Source: Formicarius rufipectus (lineage: Eukaryota; Chordata; Aves; Passeriformes; Formicariidae). Taken from it: a stretch of DNA of 64,000 nucleotides. The first letter of the stretch is position 1; each line of letters opens with the position of its first letter. The notes beneath the pieces are model-generated. The model had not been told where the DNA came from. It worked only from the letters and a program-made list of their open reading frames with translations, and did not search any database. This document shows positions 1 to 14,197 of this stretch, in pieces. A program made the position numbers and the translations under genes. The DNA lies in contig VXAU01004372.1 of assembly GCA_013399695.1 (NCBI GenBank), positions 9,264-73,263 of the forward strand. The letters are read 5' to 3'.

Positions 1-134
1 AGGTCCAGGGCAAGTTAGCAAACTACCACACCAAAGTTGATGATGCTCGAGATCTGCTAAGAGAAGCTAGAAGTAAAATTTGGGAGGCTGATCGTTTATC
101 TGCAGTCAACCAAAAAAATATGACAATGCTAGAG
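1..134 (+). CDS. LAMA2: LAMA2 exon 1 of window (partial, coiled coil)
   Basis: This exon is cut by the window edge. Bases 1-2 finish a split codon and the frame opens at base 3, giving 44 codons that end in LE before the strong donor gtgagt. The peptide is rich in Lys, Glu, Asp and Ala with Leu/Val spacing typical of laminin domains II/I, the part of the alpha chain that winds with beta and gamma chains into the heterotrimer. The stretch EADRLSAVNQKNMT closely resembles the laminin alpha-2 coiled coil as I recall it. NMT is a potential N-glycosylation site. The exon ends in phase 0. The true 5' end lies upstream of the window. Confidence 0.93.
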
Positions 135-1540
135 GTGAGTGCTGACAAGTTTTATCCTTTATTACTTGGATTCTGATTAAAGTTTGAATCTTTGCATGAT
201 GAAATCTTGAAACAAAAATATAATTAAAATATATCTGATATAATTTAAAGGGAACATGAGAGAATGCACTGGCTTTTAAAAGTATAATTACCCCCAGCTT
301 TACCAAAATAATATCATCACTTTGTGAAAGGTATATTAGATTTATTATTCTGGGGGAAGTTAAATTCATCCCATATAAATAGTCATGTAAAATTCAAATC
401 ACATGCTCAATATTTAAATAGGAGTTCAGTTAAAATATTTGCTGCCGTATATTTGCTTCTAGACAACTTACACTTTCATCTCCCTCTCCAACCCCTACGA
501 AGAAGACTGAAGGGAGGATATGTGGATATTTCTCAGTAATAAGCCAAACTCTATGCTATGTAGTTAGTAGCTGTTATAAATGATCTTACTCATAGAAGAG
601 GGGTCTGCTTGTGATTTAATTAAAATTGAAGAAACTTAGAGTATATTAGACTGTACATTAACGAGCATTTAACTAAGACGTAAAGAGCACAGTCAACCTA
701 ATGAAGATAAATGTTTCAACTCTGTATCTTAGTGAGCTTTCACCTAGAGTACAGTATGAGGTTAGAGTTCTGAGACCTCTGTTCTCAGCAGAGATTTCTG
801 GGCTTGATTGAATTAAGGAAATTCAATGACCTGAAGAAGTTCAGTGATCTCTGTTCTTTGTATTTTCTTCCAAAAGGTGGGTGGATGAAGATTCTATCTG
901 CTCTCTCAGTTTTTAAAATATTCTTTGCATCACAGTAACAGAGTGCCTAAAGACATCCTTTCCAGCAGTCCTGCCCACATGGCTGCCATGGGCTCCTATC
1001 AAACTAATCAGTGATACGCAATGGACCTTGCACAGGAAATTGCCAATTCCTTATTCAGAAGTCCATTCGTACTGCATACTATGCAGTAGTTTTACTACTT
1101 GGAAAAACAAGGACTCTAAGGTTATTCAAAGGCTTTTATTTTTGCATTCAGTAGTTAGTGAAGTACCAATGGATCTAAGTAGGAAAGCAGCACAATATTT
1201 TGATAAATTCTTCCTTCATTGTCAGAGGAGGTGATTTTCTAAATGAAGAACTTACACATCTGGTTAAAGATTAGGATCTATAACTGACTAATTTTGCAAC
1301 AGTACTTGAGTCAATTAGCTCTAGAACTTTACCATATAGGAGGGCTATACAAAGCTAGGGATAGGAAGACAAAGATACATTATATGACATGTTCTTTATT
1401 GTTGTCACTGCCTTTGCTCTGAGAGCTCAGAGAATTCCAGAAGAGGCATTGTGGAATGGTGACAAAATACAGGCATTTGATCTGGCATTCTTATTCTAGT
1501 AAAGAACTTGTATTTTAATTTGTATGAACACATCCTGTAG
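135..1540 (+). other. LAMA2 intron 1 of window
   Basis: This GT-AG intron is AT-rich. The short open frames in it show no family resemblance, and I see no repeat family or RNA gene. Confidence 0.9.
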
Positions 1541-1657
1541 AATAAGAAGCAAGCTGTAGAAGATGGAAGACAAGATGTTGAAAAGGCCCTTCAGGAAGGG
1601 AATTATGTCCTTAATGAAGTCAATAAACTTGCAAATGACATCAGGATAGCTGTAGAG
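1541..1657 (+). CDS. LAMA2: LAMA2 exon 2 of window (coiled coil)
   Basis: This exon has 117 bases, 39 codons and phase 0 at both ends, so skipping it would keep the frame. It lies between acceptor 'cctgtag' and donor gtgagt. The peptide (NKKQAVEDGRQDVEKAL at its start, ending NDIRIAVE) continues the charged heptad pattern of laminin domain II/I. It joins exons 1 and 3 without any gap relative to the family as I recall it. Confidence 0.93.
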
Positions 1658-2809
1658 GTGAGTATTTTATTGTCCTTATCTGAGAATTAGTATAACAAAG
1701 CATCGCTGTGGAAGAAATTAAATTAATTAAATAAAGTAACACCTGATTTTTTTTAATTGTATTTATCAGTGTTGGGGTATTTGAGTTGGAAGAATGCATT
1801 TGTCAATTGCTGTGTGGCAGAAAAGCTGGTCTGGTATATAAAAATTATTAACTTGATGATTTAAGTGATTCAATCAAATACATAAGGAGTTAGCTCATAA
1901 TTTTTCATGAACTTTGCCTGCTTTTTATGAATATGGTATTCTGATTGTAGTAGTGACTTTATCTCTAGAATTGCAGACCCATTCACAATCTTGCTTCCGC
2001 TCTGTAATTTAGGTGTAGATTTATCTGCACAAAAACTATGTGTACTTATCAGAAGTAAACTTTAGAAATAATTTGTTACTTGTGGCCACGATTTTACATC
2101 AAGATGGATCAGGAAGAGGAGAGGATTGCACTCTGATTTTACTTAACAGTTTTGAAAATTCCGCCTTAGAAGTTGTATCAACAGGGTTTGAGATCAGTGC
2201 TGTAGCTACAAAAAAAAGTATCATGAAGTATCTTTGGTTCTGGATATTTTTCCAGCTTGCTGGAAAATCCAGCTTAAAATTTGTTATAATGAATGGAAAA
2301 TTGCTTTTTGGAGAAATGGGAAAGAAAACAATTTGAGTCTGCTTATTGGAACAGGAATAGCAGGTCTTCAAAAAGTATAGTTCTTACTATGCTTTAATAA
2401 GAAAAAACATAGTCACTCAAAGGGTCCTGAAACATGAAACTTCTATTATTGATGAATTATTATTGTGGAGCATAGCAACAATTTAGTATAAATGCATATG
2501 CATCCACATTTAGGAAACAAATCCAAATTAGAGTTTATAAGCTTTTAAGCTGTGCAGCTCCTTAATTGTAAAATAAAAGCTTCTACTAAGCTCTAGAGAG
2601 GCATATAGCTCTTGGAATATTGTTTATCTCCTCTCTGCTTCCCAGTCCAAGCCATTCCTGTTACTCTATTAGTTTCCTTAATTTTTAATGCATGCGTAAG
2701 TTGAGATAATGGTTCACAAGCAAAAAAAGTCCAAAAACTCATATATAATATATATATATGGCTACAGAATATTTGCATTCAGCAATTTAAATACCTTTGT
2801 CATTTTCAG
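1658..2809 (+). other. LAMA2 intron 2 of window
   Basis: This GT-AG intron has a short AT dinucleotide run near 2741-2760. Nothing else in it is recognisable. Confidence 0.9.
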
Positions 2810-2973
2810 TATGTAGAAGGTGTTGCCGATAAGATACAGCCAATGTCCGATCAGCTGAAAGATAAATTAGATGACTTGTCACAAGAAATTCGTGACAGGA
2901 TGCTTCCGGAAAAGGTGTTGCAAGCTGAGAACCATGCAACGCAGCTGAATGAATCATCCGCAGTTCTGGATGG
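2810..2973 (+). CDS. LAMA2: LAMA2 exon 3 of window (coiled coil)
   Basis: This exon has 164 bases, starts in phase 0 and ends two bases into a Gly codon (GG|A). The acceptor is 'ttttcag' and the donor gtaagg. It encodes residues ~84-137: YVEGVADKIQPM, then KDKLDDLSQEIRDRMLPEKV and LNESSAVLDG. The DDLSQEI and SSAVLDG segments are hallmarks of the alpha-2 coiled coil as I recall it. NES is a potential N-glycosylation site. Confidence 0.94.
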
Positions 2974-5900
2974 GTAAGGCAAACATTCACTGGTGGTGAC
3001 AAGATCATGAAGCAGGTTTGCAAAATTGCTTCACAGAAATTGGAGTGCATTCTTCTTTGACATCTGGCACTGAGAGTATATAAATAACCAGTCTTCTATA
3101 TGAGTATACAACTATCCAGTTGTGTATCTCTTGTAAATGATTTCATGTTTTGTGAATCTTACAGGCTGCAATGAACGGCACACAGTGCCATCAGATACAC
3201 TCACAACACAGTTTAACTTAGTCTATGCTTACTGCTATGTTGATGTGAAAAAAATAGAAATTCTTAGAGAGCTCACTGTTAAAAATGTAGGGAGCTCATT
3301 TGTTAAAAACAAACAGTATTTTTCTTTTTAAGTTTACCATTTTGGTAGGACATTCTTATCAGGGTATTAAGTTGTTTCCTGTTAGAAATCCCCCATAGTG
3401 GTGGACAGTAATTCCTCTAATGGTTTCAAAATGTTCCCCCAAAACAAGTATGTGTCGTGGACCAAAATGCTGAAATCTAAGTACAAGAACTTAAGTTTCT
3501 GTTTACCATTATCACATTCCTAAATATAAGTGAGAACTGCAAAGTTCTTAGTTTATATGACCCCAGCCTTTTCAGAAGAATGATACTTTATAAGTCATCG
3601 TCAAAATAGTTTCCTAGAAAGAATATAAGATAAGGAGTTTTTTGTTTTGGTTGCAATCTGTTGGGATTTCAGGGGAGAAAAAGGGGATGTCTTTTGTTTT
3701 ATTAGTTTTTATGTATTTAAGAAATCAAGCCATAAATATTATGTGTAATTTGCAATGGTAATACTCAGAAATAGATCGTGGGTATTCTGCCTCTTGGATG
3801 TGTCCCCAGCATAGCTTCAGAGTTTCATTATTTTATAAAAGCACTGCATGAATAAAAAGATACTTTTTTCTTTAAACATCAACAATATGCTACTTTTAGA
3901 TCTATATGAAGACTTAAATATCCTGAAGACTTGTGAGCAGACCTTTAATTTTTTTTTTTTCTTGCCAGCATCTGTAATTCTGAGGAAAAGGCAGAGAATT
4001 CTCTCTGATAGTGTCTCATACTTATAAAATTACTGGCTTCGTTTACAATATAGTCACACTACTCTAGAATATCCAGTCTAACATATGTTTGGGGGAGTGC
4101 ATAAAGTAATGATAGCTGTGGTTTTCCGAGTAAAAAGGATTTGAAGGACACTGTTTCTACAAAAGTGTGGCTTTTGTATCACATCCAACCACATACAAAT
4201 ATCCAAATACATGGAAAGTTGGCAAAAAGGAACTAAGAAGTAGAGAAAATGTAAAGAAAAAAGAATGTTATGCCTCCTTAATCAAATGATGGCAAGATAT
4301 ATTTTGAGATAGAGCTTTTTAGCTATTCTAAATAGACTTTTTTAATGAGTGCATGTATGTGCTTCTATGTTAATGCAGGTTGGCAGCTTGGCCTTAAGGA
4401 ACTTAAGGTAGTGTTCAAAGTCACATTCACTGTGGTGTAACAGTATCATGTATACCACTGTCAGATCCCGACATCATCCTTTGTTTCTCAACATACACAA
4501 TAAAAATGCAGAATCAAGGACTTTAAAATCTACATATAAAAGCAGATTATTTCAATGTAATATTTCTGATGTGGTCAAATAGATACATAACTTCAAAGAA
4601 CAAAAAAGTACTGTGGTTCTATGTAATCCCGCATCAGGATAAAGCTGTTTACTTCATGCACTGACAATAAACTTTACAGATACATACAATCTCTCTCAGT
4701 CTTAGGAATTAAAAACTATCTCACAACTGGCACTTTAGTGTGTTTCAGATAATACTAAATTTGCTGTAACATACCATTTCATCTTGTAGGAGAATTGAGG
4801 GAGAGCCCTTTCTCTCCAATCAATCCCTAAGGATTCAAATAGCGTATTGATTTTCTTTTGAGTGTTAGAACATGGAATAAGTTGTGAATTTAACCTAGAA
4901 AAAAACTGGTGTTATTTTTTTCTATATACAAGGGGGTATTAGTATAAGCTTCTCCCTTATGGCTAATTGCCTGCTCATGAGTAAACACCCATCAGCATTT
5001 GGCAAATTCAGTTCAGTTCCCTTTTAGTCAGAAGGAATTTGACATGTATTTCTAAGCAATACTTGAGCTACTGACTAAATAGCTATTCTGGGCTGCACAT
5101 TTCTCTACCAGCATCACAGAAACTTCCAGTAGGCTAGTGAGCTCCATCTGTAGTTGAGGAAGGAGATATGCTTTTCTAGGAGTGATGCAGAGACAGTTCA
5201 GTCATGCAGTTTCTGCAGTAACCTACAGGGACTATCTCTCCCTCTGCTGGCTACATTTGGAGTCCAGGGATTATGCCTTCTGTCCACTTTGTCTTTCTTG
5301 TATAATTTTGTAGCAATCAGTAAGTAATTGATGCAAGGATCAGAGCCAAGCTGTCCAGTTCTCCAGATAACAGATTAATTTCCAGGATGAATTTCTCTTT
5401 TTATTTTTTTTTTCCCCTTCCCACACACACTATCTCAATGACTATTTTATACAAGCTGGAACAGGTCCAGCAGGAGTCATCCCTGTCTCCCTTATATTGT
5501 CATATGCCTTGATGGATAGAGCCTTTCCTAGAGAGGCAAAAATTCAAGTTCAGATCCATTCTTATCCAGTTCAAGGGGGGATTTAGCCCATTTACACTTT
5601 ATTCAGTAAAAGCATCATAGCCATCAGTAGTAATGTACACTGAGATAGTTGTCTTCAAGCTAATTCTGTAGGCATAGCTTCCTAGAAAATGTTTGAATAC
5701 ATCACACAGAGAGAGTGCAAGAAAAATTATTTCCCCAGTCTGCTGACTAGAAATTCTCCTGGAAGCAGGTTAGCTGAGATCTCTCCCTGCACCAGAAAAT
5801 ATTAACTGTTTATAATTACATTTTAATCTAATTATAGTTATTAGAATGTGGTGTTCCATGTTGGTCAAACATCCCATTCAGTATGAAGCATTATTGCTTA

Positions 5901-6420
5901 TGTTTTTCATTTTTGTTTGGCAAAATTAGCTTTTAGGATTTGATTAAGATTGTGAGATCTCCTTCCAAACTCTGTGTTTGGCAGCCAGACCAAGAAATTA
6001 GTTGTTCAGAGATTCTACTTTAAAATATGTCTGTATTGATCTTTCATCTTCATACGGTGCAAATTTCATTGAGTTCCATGGCTCAACACATGGCTGTGTA
6101 GCTACAAACCCATATCATGAATGTGTTGCTTCTAACGGTGTTAAGCACAGTATATATTTTCTCAGTGTCTGGTCTATTTTTATCTCACAGAACCTCCTCT
6201 TTTAGCAAACATTGTTCTTGATGTCTTTCTGCACAGATAAAATGTAAATTCCACATGATGCTAGAATTCCTGAAATCTCAAGTGTAGCATTGCTCTCTAA
6301 GGAAATGCCTTAGAAATAGCCTTGGAAACATAGGCTGTTGGGTTTGAAAAAGTAAGATATGATGTTCTGTTGAGCTCTGATAGTGATTTAACAGTGTGTT
6401 TACTCTTCCCCTTCCAACAG
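2974..6420 (+). other. LAMA2 intron 3 of window
   Basis: This 3.4-kb GT-AG intron is AT-rich, with a short poly-T near 3950-3960 and another near 5400-5414. I see no recognisable repeat family, gene or RNA. Confidence 0.9.
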
Positions 6421-6559
6421 AATCCTTACTGAAGCCAAAAACCTCTCTTTCAATGCCACACGTGCTTTCAATGCTTATACTAACATCAAGGATTACACAG
6501 ATGAAGCTGAAAGAGTTGCCAAGGAAGCCAAGACTTTGGCAAATGATGCAATGCAAGCG
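6421..6559 (+). CDS. LAMA2: LAMA2 exon 4 of window (coiled coil)
   Basis: This exon has 139 bases. Its first base completes the Gly codon from the previous exon, and it ends in phase 0. The acceptor 'cttccaacag' has a pyrimidine tract, and the donor is gtaaga. The peptide ILTEAKNLSFNATRAFNAY followed by NIKDYTDEAERVAKEAK matches the alpha-2 pattern. NLS and NAT are potential N-glycosylation sites close together. Confidence 0.94.
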
Positions 6560-9500
6560 GTAAGAAAAATAAGTAAATCACTGAGTAGAAGGGTAACATT
6601 TTCTATGGAACTGTGCTACACCTTGTCTCAGATCTGTGTTTTGCCATCTTGTGACAAGACCTCTGCTACCATAGATTCTTGCACTGATATCAGAAAGATT
6701 ATGGCCCTGCAAGAGCTACATGCACCTTCAGACTACATATCCATTTTTTCCTAACTCATGTTCCTTGTTTTTCTTTCCTTTTTATTTGCTATTCTTCCTC
6801 CGTCTCTCTTTCACCTTTTAGTCTCTGTCTATGGCTCAAGCCAACAACTTTGAGTCAGGATTGTAGGCCATTTGATATTCAATACAACTACTATAGATAC
6901 GTGCAAAACTTTAAATATGAAGAACTCCATACCTTAATTAAGTCTTCAACCCAGTTCCATGAAAATGCTCAGAGGCACTCGTCTGCCCCTCAGGTGAACT
7001 GCATGCACCTGACAGAATTCTGGAAATGGAGAATTGTAGGAGGGGTGTGGAAGGGTTTATTCTGTTTGTGAACTCTATCAGTTGTTGCAGAGAAATCTTG
7101 TTTTCTCTATGAGGTACTGCATGCAAATTTTCAGAGAAAACAGAAAGAGCTTTTTAAAATAGGATTGTATGGTAAAAGCAGCTCTTCAGCCTGAGTCATA
7201 ATGAGGATTTCAACTCTGCTACTGTGAGCAGAAAACATACTGAGCATAGCCAGAATCATCTTATATGTCAAATATCAAAGGAACTAATGGCTCATTTGTG
7301 GAAGTCAGTCAGAGAGCAACTGATGTTCACTTCACAGATACATAGAAACATGCGGCAATGACAGTATGAGGTTGCAAGAACCTATATTTGATACACAAAC
7401 ATAGTTGAACAGAAGCAACTTGTAGTCACAGCACTTGTACGTGAATAAAGGTAGCTTGCAGAGAGCTACTTCAGTCTGATTGATTATGGGAATAGCAAAA
7501 GTGATCACATGCTGTAAAGGTCTGTATTCGTGAGAGGGGTAAAATGAACTAGCCACTGCACAAAAATTTTATTATTTTTAGGCTCTTTACATTTTCAGCA
7601 TTTTTTCAAACAAAACAAATTACTAAATTTCTTTCTTGATTAAAAAATTTCACTTCACACCTTAGTATATGCTAATTCTCTGTAAATAGTTACTTGCTTC
7701 TCCAGAATGCCTAATTATATCACAGAAGTAAATAAGGACTTGACCTTTTTTAAAAAATTTTTATTTCTCATTTGGATCTAATATATGCTGTCTTTTGCTC
7801 TTTTGTTGACTTGGAGTGAGTGAGGCAGGCAACTGGTTCAGGAATTGAATAGATAAAAAGGAGATACATAGAGCAGTAAAGAAACAAGCAAGTGATTACA
7901 GGATGACAACAAAAGTATATCATATGGTGAACTGGATGATTATACCATGAAGAGAAAGTGGCTAAATAATTTAAAAGCGATGGAGGTCAAGATGGATAAT
8001 ACGATTTAAGTAGAGGCAAATGAGGCACAAGGAAAGAGACTAAGATATTAAGGTGGTGTTTTCAGCATCTGCATTGCATGTATTCATTAGAGGGAGCTTG
8101 GTTTTTATTATGAGCTGTATATGTGAAACTGAGATCTAGTTGATGTGGAAGAAAATTGATTCAGCTGATGCGTTTTAAATGTAATTGACTTGATATAGAG
8201 GTCATCATAGTTTACCATCAAACTGCTGCAAAGTAAGATACATTTAGCAATTATTTGTTAAATGATCATATGAGTATTTTGGGACAGATTTTAAAAGTAT
8301 GTCAATTGTGAACTATAGTTATCATTTTGCCACTTTGTTTTCTTGGTTTTGTTTAAAGACTGTTAAATGTTTGCTCATCCTAAGTGAAGAGATTGACTAG
8401 TAACCAGCTAAATCAGGATCCCTCTTTCTAGCAGTCCCAAGGAATTTTTAGCTGAGCTTCAGCACAAGAGAGTATGTCCCCTCACTCCGGGCTGTCTGAA
8501 GCACAGTGGCTCAAACAGTCTCCTACATGGCAGCATTTGTGGATTTGAGCCCCCTCAGACTGATGAGCCCCTAGAAACTGTGTCACCACCTCTCTAAGAA
8601 GATGCTCTTGGGGACCCTGTGTAGAAGACAGAGGTCACGTCTCTCCCCTCCTTTCAAAAGACAGAACCATGCTCTCTTCTTTATGAGAACTGTTGTGGAT
8701 GCCTGTAAAATACTCTGAGCTACAGATGCCAGCAGATTATGGAGAAAAGTGCTGTAGCTCACATGCATCCTTAATCCCAGCCTTTCCCATTCACCAGTTA
8801 AAATGTTGGGGCAGGAGGAGGAAGGTTTACCAACAGTAACAAGCAGTTGTGTGAAGTAGAGATGGTAGGGACAAGTTTCAGTTTTAGGTTCTACCCTGTA
8901 GGTCACTGGAGCAAATGATTTATTAAAACTTTAGTGATATCTCAGGAGATTTTTAGGGGTGTTTGTAATGGGAAAATTACTTCTTTTTCAAATTAAGCTA
9001 ATGTTGCTAAAAGCAAGAGTGAAAGATGCATAAATTCCATCATGATTACTGGAAGCCTGGAAGGAAAAAAATGTATTAAAAATATCACAGAAAATCCCTT
9101 CTGAACTTTTTATGATGGATTTTTTCTTCCCTTCAAAAGCAAAATAAATTCATCACAAGTGAGAAGTCTCGAGTATTCAAGCAGCTTCAGCAGTCCATTA
9201 GCTAAGGGAGTAAGTGACTAGAAAGGAGTCACATTAATAATTTCTGTTTGTACCTATAAGATCAGAATCATGGTTTTACAGTATACCTTGAGAAAGTGTG
9301 ATTATTCTCAGGCTTTTTAGAGAGGACCTACAGGCTCGTAACTGGAGCCACAGGGGGCACATTAAATGTTCAGGGTCCTTCCTCCTTCTTCACTTTTGGC
9401 TTTCTTTGTAGTGGTACCCCAGCAGTTATGTTGGGTGTCTAGATTTCCTTACATTGTAGTGGCACAAAGCTGTCGAGACATCCTTGTGAGGATGTCCTGA

Positions 9501-12085
9501 GGTGCAAATCCTTCATAACATTTTTGATACTTCAGAATGCTCAGCTATCTTCGGGACTGGTAAAACTCTTGCATAGGTGAAAACTTCACAATATAAGTGT
9601 ATGTGAAAAGAAAATAATTTAAGAATAAGCCAGAACCATCTTTAATTGATGTGAGTTAGCAGTTAGCTCTATAAAACACATTGTACCTGTGTAAGTTCAA
9701 CTATATGATCCTCAAAACTGTCTCAGTACATTTATGCCTGTAAACCATGACTGAAACTGGAGTGTTTGGGTGTATAATGAGGTCCCACTTCTGCCACAAG
9801 GTGCTGTAGGCATTCAAACCACACAGAGTTTGCATGGAGAGGGTGGAGGCTGTGAAAAAAAGTGCAAGGAGGGAAAGGTTATGGTCATATCCACAGGTTA
9901 TGGACACTCTGGAAGAAGCAGAATTAAAACAAATTAGATTCCTGAGACCTTGCAATTTTCTAATATTCTATTAATCTTTTTTTTACAGTAAGTGTCACAA
10001 TTTAGAAAGTAACATCAAAGACACTTGAGTTTAAATCCTACTAAATCACAAAGGGGTTTGCCATGCTTCAGGCTTGCCAGAAACACACAAACTCACCTGA
10101 CACAATGACATAAAATATTTGGGTTTTTAATTATTGAGTGCTTCATAACTTGATGATTCATAAGCCACAAGAAAAAATAGTAAAAAAAAAAAGTACTTTT
10201 TCTATCAGATATGTTGATTAGTCTTCACTTTTAGAATTCCTTTTTAAAAAATAAAAAGCTTTTAATCAGTAGAAGTTTATTTCTCTCTGAAAGGGATTTT
10301 CTAGTATTAACTTCATGATGAAATCTGTTTCTGACTAATTGTCAGCACACACCCAATTATTGTCCTTCATTTGATGAACCTCTTGGTTTTGCATTGTAAA
10401 TTTAGTCTTTTGGCTTCCCTTTATTGACTATTAACTGTTTCATCAACCTGTCAACCATGCCTTGTCTACAATAATAATAACAATCCTGATATTTGTTTTT
10501 CCCAGAGTGATCATACTCTGGATTCTGTTGCTAATGGAAAAAGAAATACAAAAGTATTAGCTGATTTGACAGGTTCATCTGCCACAAAATCTGGCCAAAC
10601 ATTCTTCCATCAGGAGCAGTATTTCACTTAACTGGGTAGTTGGTTTTGTTTGTTTTGGTTTGGGTTTGTTTTTGGTTTTGTGGTTTTTCCCCCGTGGGTT
10701 TTTTATTCTTTTGTTACTAGTGCTACTTGTTATTATGTGGTAAAGAAAATCTAGAAGAAACTAATTTTGTTCATCTTTTGAATGTATACATTTCTGTTGA
10801 TTTTGAAAGGTATTTGCATCCATAGGAATTTGTGTGCAAAGGAATTTTGAGTATGCAAAATTTCAGGTGAACTTGGAAAAGGGCACGTTTGATTCCTAAA
10901 ATCTCATAAAGGCATATATTTACATTCTATATGAATACAGGGAATCTTTAATAGATACATCCCTGTGACATGACCAACATATACCTTGAGATAGCTCATA
11001 ATAAAAAACTAGGTTTTGAATTTTGAAAGTATCCAAAGCATTCTCTAAGATTTTTAAAAGAAAAAGAAATGGCAAGTTAAATATATAGTTTTTACAGTGT
11101 CATTGAAAATCAGCAGAGATTCAGTAGTATATGAAATGTCACCTCTGGGCTTACTGATTATATAAATAATGAATAGCAACAATAATTGTGTCATTTAATT
11201 GACACACAGTTAATTTTTGAGTATATGTATCTACCCTGGAAAATGAAAAGTAGCTGCTTCTTAATTACGTAGTAGTTAGGAGGCTATGACCCATGACTAA
11301 TACAGAATGTTATCTGGCTGTCAGGAGTATTCTCAAAGAAATGTATTCAGTATGATGTGTGACCCGAGTTCAGTCTTACAAACTGAACAGTAAGTGGTTC
11401 AGAAGCTAGAGCATTTCCTACCAACTGAAAACACTAATCTAATTTTAAAAAATCATTCCATCTATTGATCTGTCTCTGCACGGAGGGTAGAGATGGATGT
11501 TTTTCGAAAGGAAGATCTTTAAGTAGCATGATATGATGAAGGATGGTTACTTTGTAATAAAACTCAGATTAACTGCAGTCTGCCCTTCTTTTAAAACTCT
11601 GTTTCTTTACCAACTTAGCAGTTATAATTCTTTAATTTAATCACAAATGAATCTCTGTTGTGAGTATTAGAATCATCAGATCCAATCTGGCTTCTAAAGT
11701 TGCTCTAGCTGCAGTTAGGGGGAAATACTGTATTGCATGGTGTTCTGTCCTTAGCTGGAAGGATAAATACATATTTAAGTTGAAATATATTTTGGTTTTG
11801 CTCTTAGAGTCAAACTTTTTTTTTTTTTTTTCATATTGTAAACATTGTCTCTTTCTTTTAAAAAAAGGCCATCACTGGTATTCAAAAAAAAATCTGGATT
11901 CCTGTAAAAAAAAAATAAAATTAATTAAAAAATATTTTTTGCTCTTGTAGACCAATATAATGGCAATGGGATGTAATTCAGAGCACACATTCATCATTTA
12001 GATGACTGTTCACTTAGATCATACTCATATGTTTTTTATTACTTTCGACTTTCCTGTATGTTTGACACTGCTTGTTTGTCTACAG
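6560..12085 (+). other. LAMA2 intron 4 of window
   Basis: This 5.5-kb GT-AG intron holds a T/G-rich low-complexity block near 10637-10712 and poly-T and poly-A runs near 11818-11831 and 11907-11917. Chance open frames such as the one on the minus strand at 8583-8906 show no family resemblance. Confidence 0.88.
10637..10712. repeat. T/G-rich low-complexity tract
   Basis: Irregular repeats of GTTTT/GGTTTT units lie on the plus strand. Similar tracts occur at 14449-14488 and 46691-46830. Confidence 0.8.
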
Positions 12086-12188
12086 ACGTCTGGTCCTCAA
12101 GGATCATTGAAGGATGGCGCCAGGAGCTCTCTTCAGAAAAGCTTCAGGGTCCTTAATGAAGCCAGGAGGTTAGAAAATGATGTTAAAG
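12086..12188 (+). CDS. LAMA2: LAMA2 exon 5 of window (coiled coil)
   Basis: This exon has 103 bases, starts in phase 0 and ends one base into a Glu codon (G|AA). The acceptor is 'tttgtctacag' and the donor gtatgt. The peptide TSGPQGSLKDGARSSLQKSF followed by RVLNEARRLENDVK corresponds to a Gly/Pro-containing interruption of the coiled coil also seen in mammalian LAMA2 as I recall it, after which the helix resumes. Confidence 0.93.
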
Positions 12189-14179
12189 GTATGTGCAGTA
12201 TAGGGCTTTCAGAACTATTAATTAGGAAAAAAAAAAAACCAAACCGCAAAACACACACAACCAAAAACATTGTGAAACTACTATGCTTTCAGCATGAAGA
12301 AACCAAATCAGTAGGAAAAAAATGTGTAATTCATTATCTGATTTGTAATTGAACAATATATCAATGAAAAAGATTCTTCTGTTCCGTGTTCAGTCATTTT
12401 GCAGGAATGCTTGTCCCCTCTGTCCGTTTTTTTGGACAGGAAGGCTGAAGACAATGAAACTTTGGTCTTCTCTTGCTAACTACAGTAAGGGCAAGAGTAA
12501 GTGGGGAGAGGAGAGGGGATGCAAATACTGATTCTGATTCACTCTAAAAGAAAAGTCGTACTAAAATGAACCCAATATTAAACTTCTGTTCTTGTCAATA
12601 CAAACTGTTGTTTGCAATGCTAGCCACAGATACCACATCTCTTGAGGCTGTCTATGGGGTTTTGCCTGAAAATGGAAGCATGAGGAGGTCAAATGAAACT
12701 GTTTGCCAAACAGACTAATGTGTGAGAATTGCTAAGCCTTTTCTTTAAGGGTATGGTGTTGGGGGTGGGAGGGGAAGAGAGAGAGAGACTGGAAACTCAT
12801 CTCTAGAGGTGAAACTTCACAGAAAAAAAAAGATTTCTTTGTTCCTAAAGTATCAATACATGTCTAAATGCAGGTTAAGTCATAAGGTTTGTAGACACCA
12901 AAACAAATACTTCAGTTTCCTAGTGAAAAATAAAACATCTTTAATTTTTCAATATTTTCCACTAGGGAAACAAAACAAAATAAGGTTTTGAACTGTGATG
13001 TTCAGTGAGATATGAAAGCTGGTAATCAGGTCAGACTGTCAGATTTTCCCATCAATGAGTCTTACTGATGATGGCATAGTGTGAGAAGGTAGGGTGGTAG
13101 TCAAGGTCTTACATGTATACATGCATACGCAGAAATGCAAAATGGTGAGCAATTGTCTGCATAGCACTTCTCTGGAACAAGACAAAAGAGAAGCATGGAT
13201 CATGTGTTGGATGGGAGTGGAAAAGGCAGATGTCATAGAGGAATGAATGAATTTGGAATGCATGCTTTCCAAAACACATAAACAGTCCTGCCTCTCTGTT
13301 CAGGGCTTCTAGTGCTTTAGCTGAGTTACTAGCTACTGTCTTGGGCACTGAACTTCATGAGTCCTGAAGACATCATAAAGACTAATTGATGGCCTAGCAG
13401 AAGAGAAATGTGGAGAAAGATTGAAATAATGTAGATTTATAGACTGAAAGACAAATAATCAAGGGGATTTAATATTCTTCAGTTATGTCAAGGGTTTTCC
13501 AAAGAAGATGAGATTAACGTATCTCAAATGCACCAATACAGATCATGTATTGGGAAAATCTTCATTGTAATTAAAATGCAGAAGTACTGGAATTGATTAC
13601 TAAGAAGATCAGGGCTATTTGAGAATCTTTGAAAATTACTCAGATGAACATTAGTGAGGAATGGCCAGGAGAAAAATGATCTTTGGACAAACATTTATTT
13701 GGAGCCTAAGATTCAGTGATCTTCTGATCATTGCAACCAAAAGCAGTTTATTTCTTGGGTCTTTATCCAGATAGATTGTTTCATAGGTCCTCTAAGAAAA
13801 TACCTATTGCAGCACTAATGAAACATCTATTTTACAGTACTCAATACTGTTTTATCCACAGCATTCTTAGGAAGGAATTGAAAAAATAATTGATTTTGAC
13901 TAAACCTGAAGGGAAACAAGTATGATACAATTATCCACTTTCAAGTAGGCCAACATCAAGTTTCACACATAGAAAGCAATTTAGGAACATACAGTGTTTG
14001 TGCCACTGGTGTAGTAAAGTCTGAGAGGAGTATCAGTTAACTGAGTTCTCTGCACAATTCTTTGAAAGTCTTTTGTCTCAATACTGAGTCCAGACAGAAT
14101 AAGTTCAACTTGTAATTTTGTTGTTCATTACAGTTAGTGCACTGTAATCCTCTCCCTTCAGTAATTGGAAATTTTAGTA

Positions 14180-14197
14180 TGTGTGTGTGTGTGTGTT
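14180..14197. repeat. (GT)n microsatellite
   Basis: A run of about eight GT units follows 'ttttagta'. Confidence 0.9.

Noticed and set aside
8583..8906. 107-codon minus-strand open frame
   Set aside because: Intronic, without recognisable domain, signal peptide or splice context; the length is expected by chance in 64 kb.
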